From Lycocorax pyrrhopterus obiensis (Eukaryota > Chordata > Aves > Passeriformes > Paradisaeidae), in assembly GCA_014706295.1 (NCBI GenBank), contig JACSVZ010000002.1:22850757-22914756 (forward strand): a DNA stretch of 64,000 nucleotides. Reading direction: 5' to 3'. The position numbers and the translations under genes are program-made. The notes beneath the pieces were generated by a model. That model made no database searches. It was not told where the DNA came from and worked only from the letters and a program-made list of their open reading frames with translations. Numbering within the stretch: the stretch's first letter is position 1; each line of letters begins with the position of its first letter. Of the stretch, positions 39,701 through 49,503 are shown piece after piece.

Positions 39701-42700
39701 TCTCTCCGAATAGTTTTTGTCCTCTTACTGGAGCCTGGTACTTCTTCAGTAAGAGTTGGTCCAAGTGATGAGCTGCTGTCTCACTCCTCTTACTTAATGT
39801 AATCATATGATGTACTTAAAATGCTGAGGATAAAAGAAATTTAAACTCTGGATGGAGTTTTGAGAGCAAGGCTGAAAGCAAAGTGTACCAGATAAGCCCT
39901 GGTCATCCTCATTTGGCAGGAGGGCTTGCCATTTCTCTTGGAGTCCATTTTTCCTGGGAGATCAATTTCTGAAGTCAGAACCAATAGTGTTTGCACTGGA
40001 TTGACCCATAGTTCTTAAAGCCTATTTAGTTCCAGTATTCTGTGATGAAACAGATGAGAGTACTTCAAGTTAGGCATACTAATGCCTGGTTGATGGGGAT
40101 TATATCTGTTCATTCCTAAACATAATTCAGTAAAATTAAAGCAAGTACTACTAGGAATGGCATTTGCAGTGAGGAGTAAAAGTGACACATTCACTTGAAA
40201 TATGAGGATTAGTTTTCTAAAATGGCTTTTAGCTGAGTGTTTTGGGGCAGGGGAAGAGAAAAGTGTATTCATTCCTCAGAAGGGTATAGGAAAGGTTTAT
40301 CAGGACTCTTACACAATCCTCTGGTTAATTTGAAATTGACACTACTGGATGTGGACAATCTTTTCCATTGCATTTCAGCTGTTTTAAGCTATAAAGAACA
40401 GTGTGTAGTGTTTTACTGTGCTACTTTCAGACCTGTGAAGTGTTGAGTATGTGTCCTGAATGAAATATCAAAAAAATATAATAAGCACTTGGCAGACTCT
40501 ATAGAGAAAAGTCTGCAGGCTATGTTCATTTTGTCAGGGAATCTGGTACCACCTTTTGCCAATTTGTGGAAAGCTTTTTGAAGTTACGTGCATTTATTTG
40601 TAAATGGAACTTCATGAGTGCTGGGAGTTTATGCAATGGCAATTGTAATAATAATGGTAATTTCTACTATTGATGCTGATTTTCTGTAAATGTTGTGTAA
40701 ATGTGTTTTGTATTTCGAAGGGGTGAAATACAGAAGTACTGCAATTTTTTTTTTTTTAAATTGGACTACTCAGTTGTGTTTCAGGTAGCTAAACATACTA
40801 GGATCCATATATCCTAACTGCCAAAGTATTAAGTCTGGAGGGGGGGGGAGGGGGTGGTGGTGGATGGTATGGGAGTAAAATAAATGTTTCTTCTGTCTTT
40901 GGGTTGAGTTTAAATTAATGCAGGAATGTTACCTGAAGGCACTAAAGGTTGAATGACAGGCCAAGGATAAGAGGGTTTTTTTATTGTGTATTAGCTTACT
41001 TGACAGCTAGAATAGACTTAGTGGACATCTCAGCTGTTTGTTTAAATGCATGAAAGGTAAGATGAAAATTTGAGAAGTAACCACTCTCTAAAAGCTTAAA
41101 AATATAAAAATTTCAAAATCTGAAAAAATTGTAGATTATTTTTGACAATTATGCCATCTAAGTATATTCTTACTACACAAATGCTTAAATTTTTATTTTT
41201 TCAAAAACAATTACAGAAAGGGACAGTACCTCTGATACAAGGTACTATACCAGGTAAATAGACTGTATGTCATGTTACCTGGCTGAAGCTTTATAAATGT
41301 GACTGGCTTACTCCTTGGACAAGTAAGTGTTATTATATATGAGGGCTAGTTTTGATACTAACATTTTACAAGTTGACTGCTGGTAATCTGGTTTATTTGA
41401 GTGATTATAGGACTTACCATACTTATTCCTTATTCCAAATATTTACTGTTCCCTATCAGGTAGTTAGTTGCAGTAACTGATACAGTAATCAGCACTGAGC
41501 AGTTGTGCTGCTTGATTGACATCTTAAAATAACCTGGCAGTTCAAATGAAGCTCACCAACTGCACAAGGTAGGAAAAAGTGTAGTCTGCCTACAGCACCT
41601 TTAGATTTTGACTTTCAGATAAAACAGTGAATGTTCAATATCTGTGTGCAGGTACATGTGGAAAAGAGGTATGGTGTGAAAAGGACTGAGGGGAGTTCTT
41701 ACAGGGTTTGGCAGTGACTAGAAAAAAAATTTTTTTCACTATTGTCAATCTGAACATTTGTGATTTGGGGTTGCTCAGCTGCACTGTCTTCTGTTTCCAT
41801 GCCTAGACAAATGAGCTAGAGGGGAGTCCTTGTCATACATCAGTATAAAAATCTTGGCAGAAAAGATAGCAATAGTGGCCTTTCCTTTCACACCAGAAGG
41901 TCAGCTTCTAGACTCTTACAGGACTCCTTTATTTTCAGTCTTCTGCCTACCCCGGGTTTAGAGTGTGGTTTAAAAGTCTCTCTGAAGTAATGACTGTGTG
42001 GAACAGCGGTTGCTCAGCTAACCCTTACAGAGGATGCTCTGCATATCCAGGCACTCAGCATGATTGGATGGCTTTGCAGTGCTTTCTGTGACAGTATTCT
42101 AGTATAAAGTCATTAAGAATCTTTGTGACGGAAACATACTGCAACTTGGATTAAGTGATGCTCTTGTTCTGGTCCCTGGAGGTTTTAGTGCATGTAAGAA
42201 GTGATCTTCATTTTTTCTTGGAGATTATTGTCCTGTTGCAGAAAAGCTGTAAGTGACTGAATGTGACAGATGGTTGGGTATAATTGAAGTAGAACTAAGT
42301 CAAAGTAGCAGCATCTTACATTTTAAAAGGATGATGACCTTATAGTCACTTGCATTTATAAACTGGCCTCTCAGAATCTGTTCTTCTTGAGACATCTCTA
42401 TGCTTAGGTTTTTGTCAACTTGATTCTCACAAGTGCATTTTTTGGAATATACCTCACAAATGAGAAATGTTTTTTCCATAGTAATTTTTCATAGGGAAAT
42501 GTTCTCTCCCTGCTAAATCATTAAATACTTATTCATGATTAGAGTCTGAGAAGTAAGAGTGCTTAGGAACACTTTCAATTTATTATAATACTTGAGTGTT
42601 TAGGTAATAGAGCAACTGTTACAAGAATTGCCTTTTGGATTTGTTACATGCAGTTCCTATTTTAGTGAAGTCAGCAACTCAAAGTTTTTCTGTAATAAGA

Positions 42701-42783
42701 AAATGATAAATGTAGTCCCATTTTGTTTTACAGGTCTTCTTCAGGATTCTGATAACCCCTACAGCAGATTTGAGAATGAATAA
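18255..42783 (+). CDS. PTTG1IP2: PTTG1IP-family membrane protein, seven exons, 180 aa
   Basis: Spliced CDS: 18255-18363, 20535-20587, 23011-23119, 25808-25916, 29472-29537, 35913-35959, 42734-42783. All introns are GT-AG and all phases join in frame. Seen: signal peptide (residues 1-24); cysteine-rich PSI domain (38-90) with CEEC, CLWC and WGVCW; glycosylation sequons N52 and N62; TM helix (95-113); juxtamembrane cysteine cluster (CCCYCCYC) followed by RRRSRR; charged, probably coiled-coil region (127-164) with HDEIRKKYG; and a C-terminal NPYSRFENE tail with a YxxF-type sorting motif. Human PTTG1IP is also 180 aa and ends the same way, with its tyrosine 174, a known Src target, matching Y174 here. 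PTTG1IP binds securin (PTTG1) and affects its nuclear entry and the localisation of the iodide symporter. The locus beside CLDN12 and CDK14 points to PTTG1IP2; the sequence is strongly PTTG1IP-like. Family certain, exact paralogue name less so. Confidence 0.88.
18364..20534 (+). other. Intron 1 of the PTTG1IP-like gene
   Basis: The first 350 bases belong to the CpG island, followed by a CR1 fragment (18718-18835). The remainder is AT-rich with no recognised element. Confidence 0.8.
18718..18835 (-). mobile_element. CR1 LINE fragment, minus orientation
   Basis: CACAGAATCGCAGGATGG, then TTGGAAGGGACCACAGTGG and CCAACCTCCCTTGCTCAAGC: the reverse complement of a CR1 3' end. It sits at the right border of the CpG island, 355 bases after exon 1. 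Confidence 0.9.
20535..20587 (+). CDS. PTTG1IP2: PTTG1IP-like exon 2: start of PSI domain
   Basis: Acceptor TTTTTGTAG ends at 20534 and donor GTAAGA begins at 20588. The 53 bases encode ACSAFSQKSCEECLKNVS (residue 37 is split with exon 1). The SCEECLKNVS core is almost identical to human PTTG1IP. N52 is a glycosylation sequon. Confidence 0.92.
20588..23010 (+). other. Intron 2 of the PTTG1IP-like gene
   Basis: 2.4 kb, with a decayed CR1 piece at 21715-21790. No other gene or repeat is recognised. Confidence 0.8.
21715..21790 (-). mobile_element. Decayed CR1 fragment, minus orientation
   Basis: GAGAGACCTCATCAGCCACC and CCAGCTTCCTACTCAAAACA resemble the inverted CR1 segment in which a short flank is followed by CCAAC...CTGCTCAAAGCAGG. 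It is more diverged than the copies at 18718 and 53881. Confidence 0.6.
23011..23119 (+). CDS. PTTG1IP2: PTTG1IP-like exon 3: rest of PSI domain
   Basis: Acceptor TTTTGCACAG ends at 23010 and donor GTAGGT begins at 23120. The exon encodes residues 55-90, from CLWCYTNNTC to ARWGVCW, the conserved cysteine/tryptophan skeleton of the family. It ends in phase 1. Joining to exon 4 gives isoleucine 91, where human has valine. Confidence 0.93.
23120..25807 (+). other. Intron 3 of the PTTG1IP-like gene
   Basis: 2.7 kb containing an antisense LTR (24249-24826). No coding signal otherwise. Confidence 0.8.
24249..24826 (-). mobile_element. ERVL-like avian LTR copy A, antisense in intron 3
   Basis: It shares order and wording with the copies at 43508-43989 (same orientation) and 57042-57561 (opposite). 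Shared marks: CTCCCTCTCTCCC near the left, GGTGTGTTACCAGCATG at about 24743, GCCAGAAATCCAAAACACAG at 24764-24783, and CTGCCATGAAGTAAGTTAAC near the right. On the minus strand it begins TGTTTGAGAG and ends near GTCAACCCTCCACA. No target-site duplication survives (GAAAG versus TATGA), so it is old. Non-coding; the assignment to an ERVL-like family is from memory of avian LTRs. Confidence 0.75.
25808..25916 (+). CDS. PTTG1IP2: PTTG1IP-like exon 4: transmembrane helix
   Basis: Acceptor TTTTTCAG ends at 25807 and donor GTAAAC begins at 25917. It encodes INFEALII, then a hydrophobic helix and the cysteine cluster CCCYCCYC followed by RRRSRR, a basic stop-transfer. NFEALII is shared with human PTTG1IP. 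The cysteines are likely palmitoylation sites (inference). It ends in phase 2. Confidence 0.93.
25917..29468 (+). other. Intron 4 of the PTTG1IP-like gene
   Basis: 3.55 kb. It contains a 23-base match to the end of LTR copy A at 26668-26690. Nothing else is recognised. Confidence 0.75.
26668..26690 (-). repeat. Short match to the terminal part of LTR copy A
   Basis: GCTGCCGTGAAGTAAGTTAA and the following CAC match 24795-24817 at 22 of 23 bases. Flanking similarity (AGCACAACAT before it) is weak, so it is either a remnant of a further LTR copy or a chance local match. Confidence 0.5.
29472..29537 (+). CDS. PTTG1IP2: PTTG1IP-like exon 5: charged region, tandem acceptor
   Basis: It encodes LDEEEEQLARKREERRLQ..., a highly charged, probably coiled-coil segment corresponding to human REREERR. 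The acceptor is TAGCAG: splicing after CAG (29471) gives arginine 127, while splicing after TAG (29468) inserts one serine. The donor GTAAGT begins at 29538. Confidence 0.88.
29538..35912 (+). other. Intron 5 of the PTTG1IP-like gene
   Basis: 6.4 kb, AT-rich, with the 16-base palindrome ATATATAGCTATATAT at 29556-29571 just after the donor. No gene or identifiable transposon is seen. Open frames (for example 34385-34756, 123 codons) are low-complexity hydrophobic and unconvincing. Confidence 0.75.
35913..35959 (+). CDS. PTTG1IP2: PTTG1IP-like exon 6: HDEIRKKYG
   Basis: Acceptor TTTCTTGCAG ends at 35912 and donor GTATGT begins at 35960. The exon encodes RKHERKLKHDEIRKKY plus one base. HDEIRKKYG is identical in human PTTG1IP, which makes this 47-base exon secure. 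Confidence 0.93.
35960..42733 (+). other. Intron 6 of the PTTG1IP-like gene
   Basis: 6.8 kb. It holds a small GC hairpin at 36032-36048 (GCCGCT/AGCGGC) and a long G run at 40840-40854. A 122-codon frame at 37014-37382 matches no family I know. No transposon is recognised. Confidence 0.75.
40840..40854 (+). other. Long G run in intron 6
   Basis: Nine G, one A, five G, followed by TGGTGGTGG. A simple G-rich tract in the PTTG1IP-like intron 6, prone to length change. Confidence 0.5.
42734..42783 (+). CDS. PTTG1IP2: PTTG1IP-like exon 7: sorting tail and stop
   Basis: Acceptor TTTTACAG ends at 42733. It encodes GLLQDSDNPYSRFENE and TAA at 42781-42783. The NPYxRFEN tail is conserved in the family and holds the tyrosine sorting signal (Y174). 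Confidence 0.94.
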
Positions 42784-43139
42784 GGATGAGCACCTTCCAC
42801 AAGAGCTGTAACTCCAGAATCCAGGAAGACTGTTTTCATTTGCCCTTTGTGCTCTTTCTCTTTTGATTTTTTTGTCTCCAAAGTGTTTTTTCCTGGTTGT
42901 AAAACTAGAAGCAGCTAAAGACTCTCTGAAACAACGTTTCCATCTTCTACCTGTATAGAACTAATTTTTTATAAATGTTTGCTGAAGTTTATGTTGGTTA
43001 TCTTTCCTCTTCTTAAATCTGTATTTTATTACTTGATTTAGATGGTTAATTGTCACAACAATGTGTTTCGGTTCAGTCTTAACTGCCACTTAAAGCAGTT
43101 GTTCTCATGTTCCTACAGAAAGAGATTATATATATATAT

Positions 43140-43145
43140 AATAAA
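43140..43145 (+). terminator. Candidate proximal poly(A) signal
   Basis: AATAAA directly after a TA repeat, 357 bases after the stop. The downstream T/G element is weak. Confidence 0.35.
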
Positions 43146-43507
43146 AAGCAACATGGAAGCACAGCTCCACATAGCAGAAATAGTTGATGAAAAATACATC
43201 ATGCCCATTCTTGTGGGTGGAGGTTTTTTTGCGTGGAAAAAGATCTTCCAAGAGTGTAATGTGTAAGGATTGACAGAGAGGAGCATATTTGTCTTCAAAT
43301 AATATAATTCAGTTGTGGGAATGTTAGTAAGTACTTTGGTTGTAGCACTGATGTGAAAAAGAAACCAGTTGGCAAAATTGGAAGAAGGTCATTCTTAAAA
43401 CAAACATAGTTATGTGTTCCTAAATTTAAGAAACATCAGTCTGTGTGAACACTTTCTTCTGCAAACTTAATGTATATTGAAAAAAAAGTATAAAGTTGCC
43501 CATATTC

Positions 43508-43989
43508 TGCAGTTTACCAGGGCTGACCCTGGCCAGCAGCTTAAGCACTGCCCAGCTGCTTCCTCCCTCCCTCGGCGGGACGTGGGAGGGAATGGGAACA
43601 GCAAAGGGTTGAGATAAAGGCAGAGTGAGTGAAGGAAAGGAGGGTAGTGGGAACAAAGTCTGCAAAGGCAATTGCCACCTCCCAGAAGCAGACCTCTGCC
43701 CAGCCTCCCCTCCATTTTTCTTGGTGAGCCTGGAATAGGGTCAGTTTGGGTCAGTTTTGGCCAGCTGTCCCAACCGTGTCCTCTCCCATCTTCTTGCTCA
43801 TCCCTGGCCTACTTGCTGGAGCAGGCAGAGTGGGGGAAAAATGAAACCTTGATGCTGTGCAAGCAATGCTTAGCAAAAGCCAAAGCACTGGTGTGTTACC
43901 AGCACTGTTCTGCCACAAATCCAAAGCAAAGCGGCACCATAAAGGCTGCTATGAAGAAAGTTACCTCAGTCACTGCCAGACCCAATACA
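43508..43989 (-). mobile_element. ERVL-like avian LTR copy B, antisense in the 3' region
   Basis: Starts TGCAGTTTACCAGGG and CTGACCCTGGCCAGCAGC, then CTCCCTCCCTCGGCGGGACG, GAGATAAAGGCAG, CACTGGTGTGTTACCAGCAC at 43887-43906 and CCACAAATCCAAAGC, and ends CCAGACCCAATACA at 43989. On the minus strand this reads TGTATTGGGTCTGGC..., the expected LTR start. The flanks (TATTC and GTAAG) do not match, so no duplication remains. It lies 0.7 kb after the PTTG1IP-like stop codon. Confidence 0.8.
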
Positions 43990-44268
43990 GTAAGAAGGCA
44001 GTATTCTTTTTAAGCTTTTATTGTTCTTTTGGTATTTCCATAATGTGATTTATTTCCTGTCTTTCTTTTCATAGAGGTGTTTCCTTGAGCACTTTTAGTA
44101 GCTTACCAGTATGATGTGACAAGCAAAGAGCTCCTCTGTGTCCCCAGTCTAATTGTACGTTCCCATTTATTCTGTACACTTTTAACTCGCCTCCCTTGCT
44201 GTTTATTATCTGTTAAACAAATGTACAGTATTGAAGATATTTGTGTTACTTTTTGTCCACATTCCTAA

Positions 44269-44274
44269 AATAAA
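44269..44274 (+). terminator. Candidate distal poly(A) signal of the PTTG1IP-like gene
   Basis: AATAAA followed at 20-45 bases by a T/G-rich element (GATTCTGTGTACTTCTGTTG). It is the best-formed cleavage signal in this region. Confidence 0.55.
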
Positions 44275-46169
44275 CTCTTTAACATCGTGAATATGATTCT
44301 GTGTACTTCTGTTGTTCCATACCATTTTAAATTAGCTTGGTTTCAAAGAAGTTACCCAGTATGACTTTGGGAGAAGGAAAAAGATGGTTTTTTGCTGGTT
44401 ATCTGTGGCAGGAATTAGATTATGCCTGTGGGTGAGGATGTGAATTGCCATTCCTTGGGGTGTCAAAGAACCTGCCTCTACTTAGGTTTAGTAAATATCT
44501 CTTACCACTGGTTTTGGTACAGTGTTCTTTCACTGGCTTTACCTCTGCAAACTGTTTCTCTGTATAGAGTTTCTCAGGAGTTTATATAAAAATAGGTTTC
44601 CCACTTTCTGAATCTGTATTGTAATTAGTGTTAATGAAATATTGGTCTGTTTTTCCTTTTTCCTTTTTTCCTTAACTCATATTTAGCACTTTTATTAGTA
44701 GCCACTGTGTTTAATTTCGTGTTTCTTTGTCTGTCAGCCGTTGTCAAATCTGAAGTATTATTCAAATGCCTGTCTTAGAAGAATGATGGTCTGTGATAAG
44801 AGTGAGTTGATAGTGTGGAAATGAAACATGCTGATGGTTTTCCCTGGAGATAACTTTTGCAACTATGATGAAGGTCTGCCTGCTGTCTCACGACCCAAGT
44901 AGTGACATTCCTGACTTAATAGAAAAGCATTTTTCTTCAGCACCTGCTACAATGAACGAAGGGCTGTCATATATTCTATCAAAAAGGGGAGGAGGGACAA
45001 CCTTTCTTACCATTTCAAAGATGGTAAAGTATTTGGAGAATCAAAATATTTTGAGAAAAGGGAACAGGAGAATTAACATTCCTAAGATGCAGTTGTGGAC
45101 ATAAAAAGGTAGCAACTGTGGTCAAATTTACCTTATATTAAGCCTTAACTTTAGTCTGTATACAAAATGTTAACCTGGACATCTAATATGGTGCATATTT
45201 GCTTACACAGTTTAAGACTATTAATTTAATGAGACTACTGTGGACACCAGCCTTAGAGCTTAATAGAAAATGCAAAAATCGTCGCAAAACCCCCAGACTT
45301 TTCAGATTATTTAACCTTTCTTTTCTGTGTTCATTGGAGCAAATAATTGGATGGAAAATACCCTTATTTCAATATATTAATTACCTTCCCTGCTTTTCTG
45401 TATGTCACTATTTCTTATGTTGGCTTACCACTAGAAGGGTTGCTTGCCTTTGTATTTCAATGTAGCCACAAGTAATGGGGAAAACAGCTGTAGAAAGAGG
45501 TATCATTGTATGTTTGTTTCTCAGGTGTATGAACAAAGGCATTTATCATCTTCACTCTGAGCTTCCCCTCCTCCACACTTTTTCAACGAAGAGAAGGTAT
45601 GCAACATAACAACAAAATAAAAGTAACAGTATAACCTAGGCCTGAGAGCTGTATCTGTTTATCATGTTTTTCTGATTTCCCCTCTATTCACAATCTATTC
45701 CCTTTCCTCTGTATTTGCACTTTTAGTGGTTATTGCTTGTTAATTTTAGTAGTGAAGGTATTGCTTTCTGAAAAGAAGAGCAGTCTGGGAAGCAAAAAAA
45801 TTAAAATTTGTGTTTATCTTTCCACAGAATAGAGCCCCCAGTACTCAAAACTCAAGTGGGACAGGTTTAATAAGAGTCATAATTGCTGGGTGTAATTTAT
45901 ATAAGTAAAGAAAATTTTAGTAGATTGAAGCATATTGTTTTAACTTCTCTTAATGCAGGAACATTTTTGCCACTTCAGAAATCTTGGATTTGACGATGAC
46001 TCCATTTAGTTGTCTGTACCATGTCTTTTTAAATTGTTATTTGATTATTGAGTAGATGTACAAAAGTAATTTTGGAAAATGGTCAATTATTTTTTCTTAG
46101 GGTGTTTTTGTTTCAGACTGCCATACATAGATTTCACCATGTATTCTTTCAAAGTTTCTTGTTTCTTGT

Positions 46170-46203
46170 TCCTCATGCACCTTGCCAAGCAGGTGCATGA
46201 GGA
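46170..46203. repeat. Perfect 13-bp inverted repeat, 8-base loop
   Basis: TCCTCATGCACCT at 46170-46182, loop TGCCAAGC, AGGTGCATGAGGA at 46191-46203. An alternative fold bulges one T and pairs TGC with GCA inside the loop. Confidence 0.92.
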
Positions 46204-49200
46204 GTGGCTCTGGGCTGTGTTCCGGTGGTTTGCAACCCTAGGATGCCCCAGCTGAGCTGCTGAGCATGCAGTTCCCTAGATTTGAGCTGGTCCAGAGAGA
46301 AGTGGGACAGAAACAGCTTTTCTTGCTGTTTTCTTGCTAGGATGCTTTTTCTTCCTGAGTGTCAGGGGCCGAACGGGAACAGAGAGGATGAAAGACACTT
46401 TGAGAAGAAATGATGGGGAGTGGGGAAGTCAATAGTCTGGGGAGACAGTGAAGTGGGCAGCAATTGCATGTGGCTGTGCCCACAGTTGCTCCCTGAATCT
46501 GAGCTTTATCACCTTTGGTTTTGGGGTTCTAATCAGCCAGCATCTCTTGACTTCCTGTGCTTCAAAGCATGAGTTGGGGAGGTTACATGGGTGGAAGCTT
46601 TTCAAGGCTCACACAGGCTCTCATCTTTCCGAAAGCAGCAGGGTCAAGCTTGCTCTTGATTGATTTATCCTTTCTGTGGGTGCTAGAACAGCCACTTGAA
46701 GGGCAGAGAGGAAGGAACTTGTCAAAAGTATGTAGAAAGTGGCATGGCAGGACTGAAGTATAAATATCTCCAGAGTATTCTTAAAGTTGTGTTTCTGCTT
46801 GGTGGCACTTGACAGAATCCTCTGAGACCATTCCTCAAATGCTCCTTCGTGTAAAACTTAAAAAAAAAAAAAGGTCATGATTCTGATACCTTCAAACAAC
46901 CTTGAAAACCTTTTTTTATTTTAATGGCTTCATATGGTTTATACTCAATATCTGGCTGAGCAAATACATTTAGTCTTTATGGTGGCATCATTATGGCTTT
47001 GGACTCGGCATGAGAGGATCAAATGTTTAAATGTGTAGAAGTGTACATTGGCTCTCAGAGTTGTATCTTGTCAGCTCGGCATCAGCTCCTGGCTGGGTCT
47101 TGTCACGTGTCTCTGGTTTTGTGTGAGTTCAAGTGCGTTTGTCCTCCACAGCACTCCTTAGTTATCAAGTAAAACAATCTCTGCTGTCTTTTCTGATGCT
47201 GAGTTCCTACAAGAGATGTTAAATGTCAGAGATGAGAACAAAATTCTTTGTTCCAGTTTGACTCTTTGTTGCTGTTTTAAGCCATGGTGAAGTGGTGAAG
47301 GCTGGGATTTGTGCAACCAGTGAATGAGCCAAACCATCCATGAACTGGGAAGAGTTATGAGTTGTGAAGGGAGGCAAAAGGGGATAAACAGTGGGAAAAC
47401 ACTAGAGCAGTGATCAACAAATGGTGTTTTCCTTTGGACATCTTTGATGAAATTTGCATTTTTGTATTTTCATATGTCCTGTCAACTTTAATAGAAATGA
47501 AAATATGCAACTACACTGTATTGCTACATCAGAAATTCCCAGGTTGATTCATTTGCTGCATCAATAAAAAGGCTTAGTGTTTGTTTATAGGAAGGCTGGC
47601 TGAAAATCACAAACTGTCCTTTTTCCTATCTTACACAGTTTACAGAGAAAATACTTAGTGGTGTCTTAAGTGAGCTTCCACAAAGCAGGAAGGTCAGAAG
47701 GTAAGTCTAGGCCTAAAGAAACCTGCAGGTGGATTTCAGCAGCTTAACAATTTATCAGTTTTCTGACTGGATGTCTCGACCATCAGTATGTATTATTAAT
47801 CAAATGGAGTGACTTTTCTCCTGCTGATACAGCAATGGCTTTTAAACAAGAAAAAGTAATAGAGGGCAGAGTTTTTGAGCTGTCACTTTGAGTCAGGTGC
47901 TGGCATGGCAGATAAATGGGTGATAGACTAAGCAAAGTCACTTTGAGAACCCTGTGAGCTTGAATCTGTTTGTGTATTAACATGCTGAAGTAAGATGCAG
48001 GAAGAAGATAAAGATATTTACAGTTGGTCCAGAGGCTTGGTGGTTGTTTTTCTTTCTTTTTAATTTGACCTTCAGTCCAATCTCTGCAAGGAGTTGTGAA
48101 GTAGCAGCATGGCAAAAAGGATTAGAAAATGTTTAATCACCCCAAATCGATGTGGATTTTCATACCACTGTTTCTGTCACAGTTACTAAGCTCAATACTT
48201 CTCTGACTTGCATCCCAAGGGCAACCTTTCCTATACCCCTAATGGTCACCTGGCTTGAAATAGTATCTGGCACTTGATGTTCTCAGACCTGCCCTAGGTA
48301 CTCATTTCCCATGCATCAATTCAGGAATCGCACACATACTACTCTTGCCCTCAAGGAGAGACCTTTAAGCTCCCATTACTTTGTTTCTTTTTTTTTCCTT
48401 TTTGTGAAAGTCATAATTCTTACCAGATGACCTAAGTTCTCAGTCCTGGCAAAACAGGGTTTGCAGCATTTCAAGGTGGTAATCTCCAAGATGACAATTT
48501 TGCCTCTTGTATTGCAGTACCTTGTTTTCTTTAATGCTGCATTCTTCTTCACGTATGTTCTTGAAATTGCAATAACCTACATCACTATGGTGTGAATTCA
48601 GATCAGTTGCACTGGACAATGGAGCCTGCTGTGGAGAAGAGTCAGCATGGCATCTGCAAAGGGAAATCCTGCCTCCTGGACCTCCTGGGTTGTAAGAAGG
48701 TGATAGTGAGCGCACAGGGAAAATCCATTTGACTCCTAATAAATTTTCTTTACGAGCACTGAGTAGCTTATTTTTAAAAAGATGGTTTGTGGCACAGCTG
48801 ACATTGTTGCAACAGACCAGAGCAATGCTTTGATGTTTTATTTGAACAGCACACGGCCAGAGCGAGCAGGACAAAGGCTCAGCCTCAGCTCATTCCTGGG
48901 ACACGGTTGCTGGTATGGCTACCTTGCTTCCATTGCAGCTGCAAAGCAAGAGGAAGCACATGGAATTTGCATGGCACCATTTTGTCATGGCTGCATTTCT
49001 GGGCAAGCTGGTGAAGAGATGGCTCGTTCAGGCCTCCCCACAGAAGCAATACCATGTGCAGAGTGGGCTCCCAACAGAGTTTGTGGTCTGGAAAAGCATT
49101 TCCATTCTTCAATACTCACCAGCAGAGATCAGATGCTGTGGATCAGGAGGGACAACTTCTTTCTGGGTTTTAGAGTTCCTGCTCTCAGTTATATCCCCAA

Positions 49201-49438
49201 GTTTTCCCTCAAGGGTTACTGTTGGTCTGATGGAATTTTTGCAAAGATCCAAATGTCATCACAGCAGTGTCATCCTCCTGAGTGTCTCTTGCTGCTGCAA
49301 GGGAGCTTCACACCTGAATAAAAAAGAATAAAAACATTTAGGGAGTGGTTTTTTATCTTTTTAAACAGACTGAACATCTGTCCTGGGTTGCTAAAGTCAT
49401 GACTAGCTGATGCTCTGAGTAGCTCCTGCTGAAACACA

Positions 49439-49503
49439 AACTTCATTTTGGTGCTCATCTCTGTCCTCAAAATGAAGTTGATTCACAGGACTGTGAATCA
49501 ACT
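49439..49503. repeat. Two overlapping perfect inverted repeats
   Basis: First: AACTTCATTTTG (49439-49450) pairs with CAAAATGAAGTT (49468-49479) across a 17-base loop. Second: AGTTGATTCACAG (49476-49488) pairs with CTGTGAATCAACT (49491-49503) around a 2-base centre. The two share AGTT at 49476-49479, so only one can be fully extruded at a time. Confidence 0.92.

Larger units (their letters stand above)
42784..44290 (+). other. Probable 3' UTR of the PTTG1IP-like gene
   Basis: Non-coding sequence from the stop codon to the AATAAA at 44269. It includes a short (TA)n run at about 43128-43140 and an antisense LTR (43508-43989). If the proximal signal at 43140 is used, the LTR lies outside the mRNA; if the distal one is used, the LTR is part of it. 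Confidence 0.55.
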
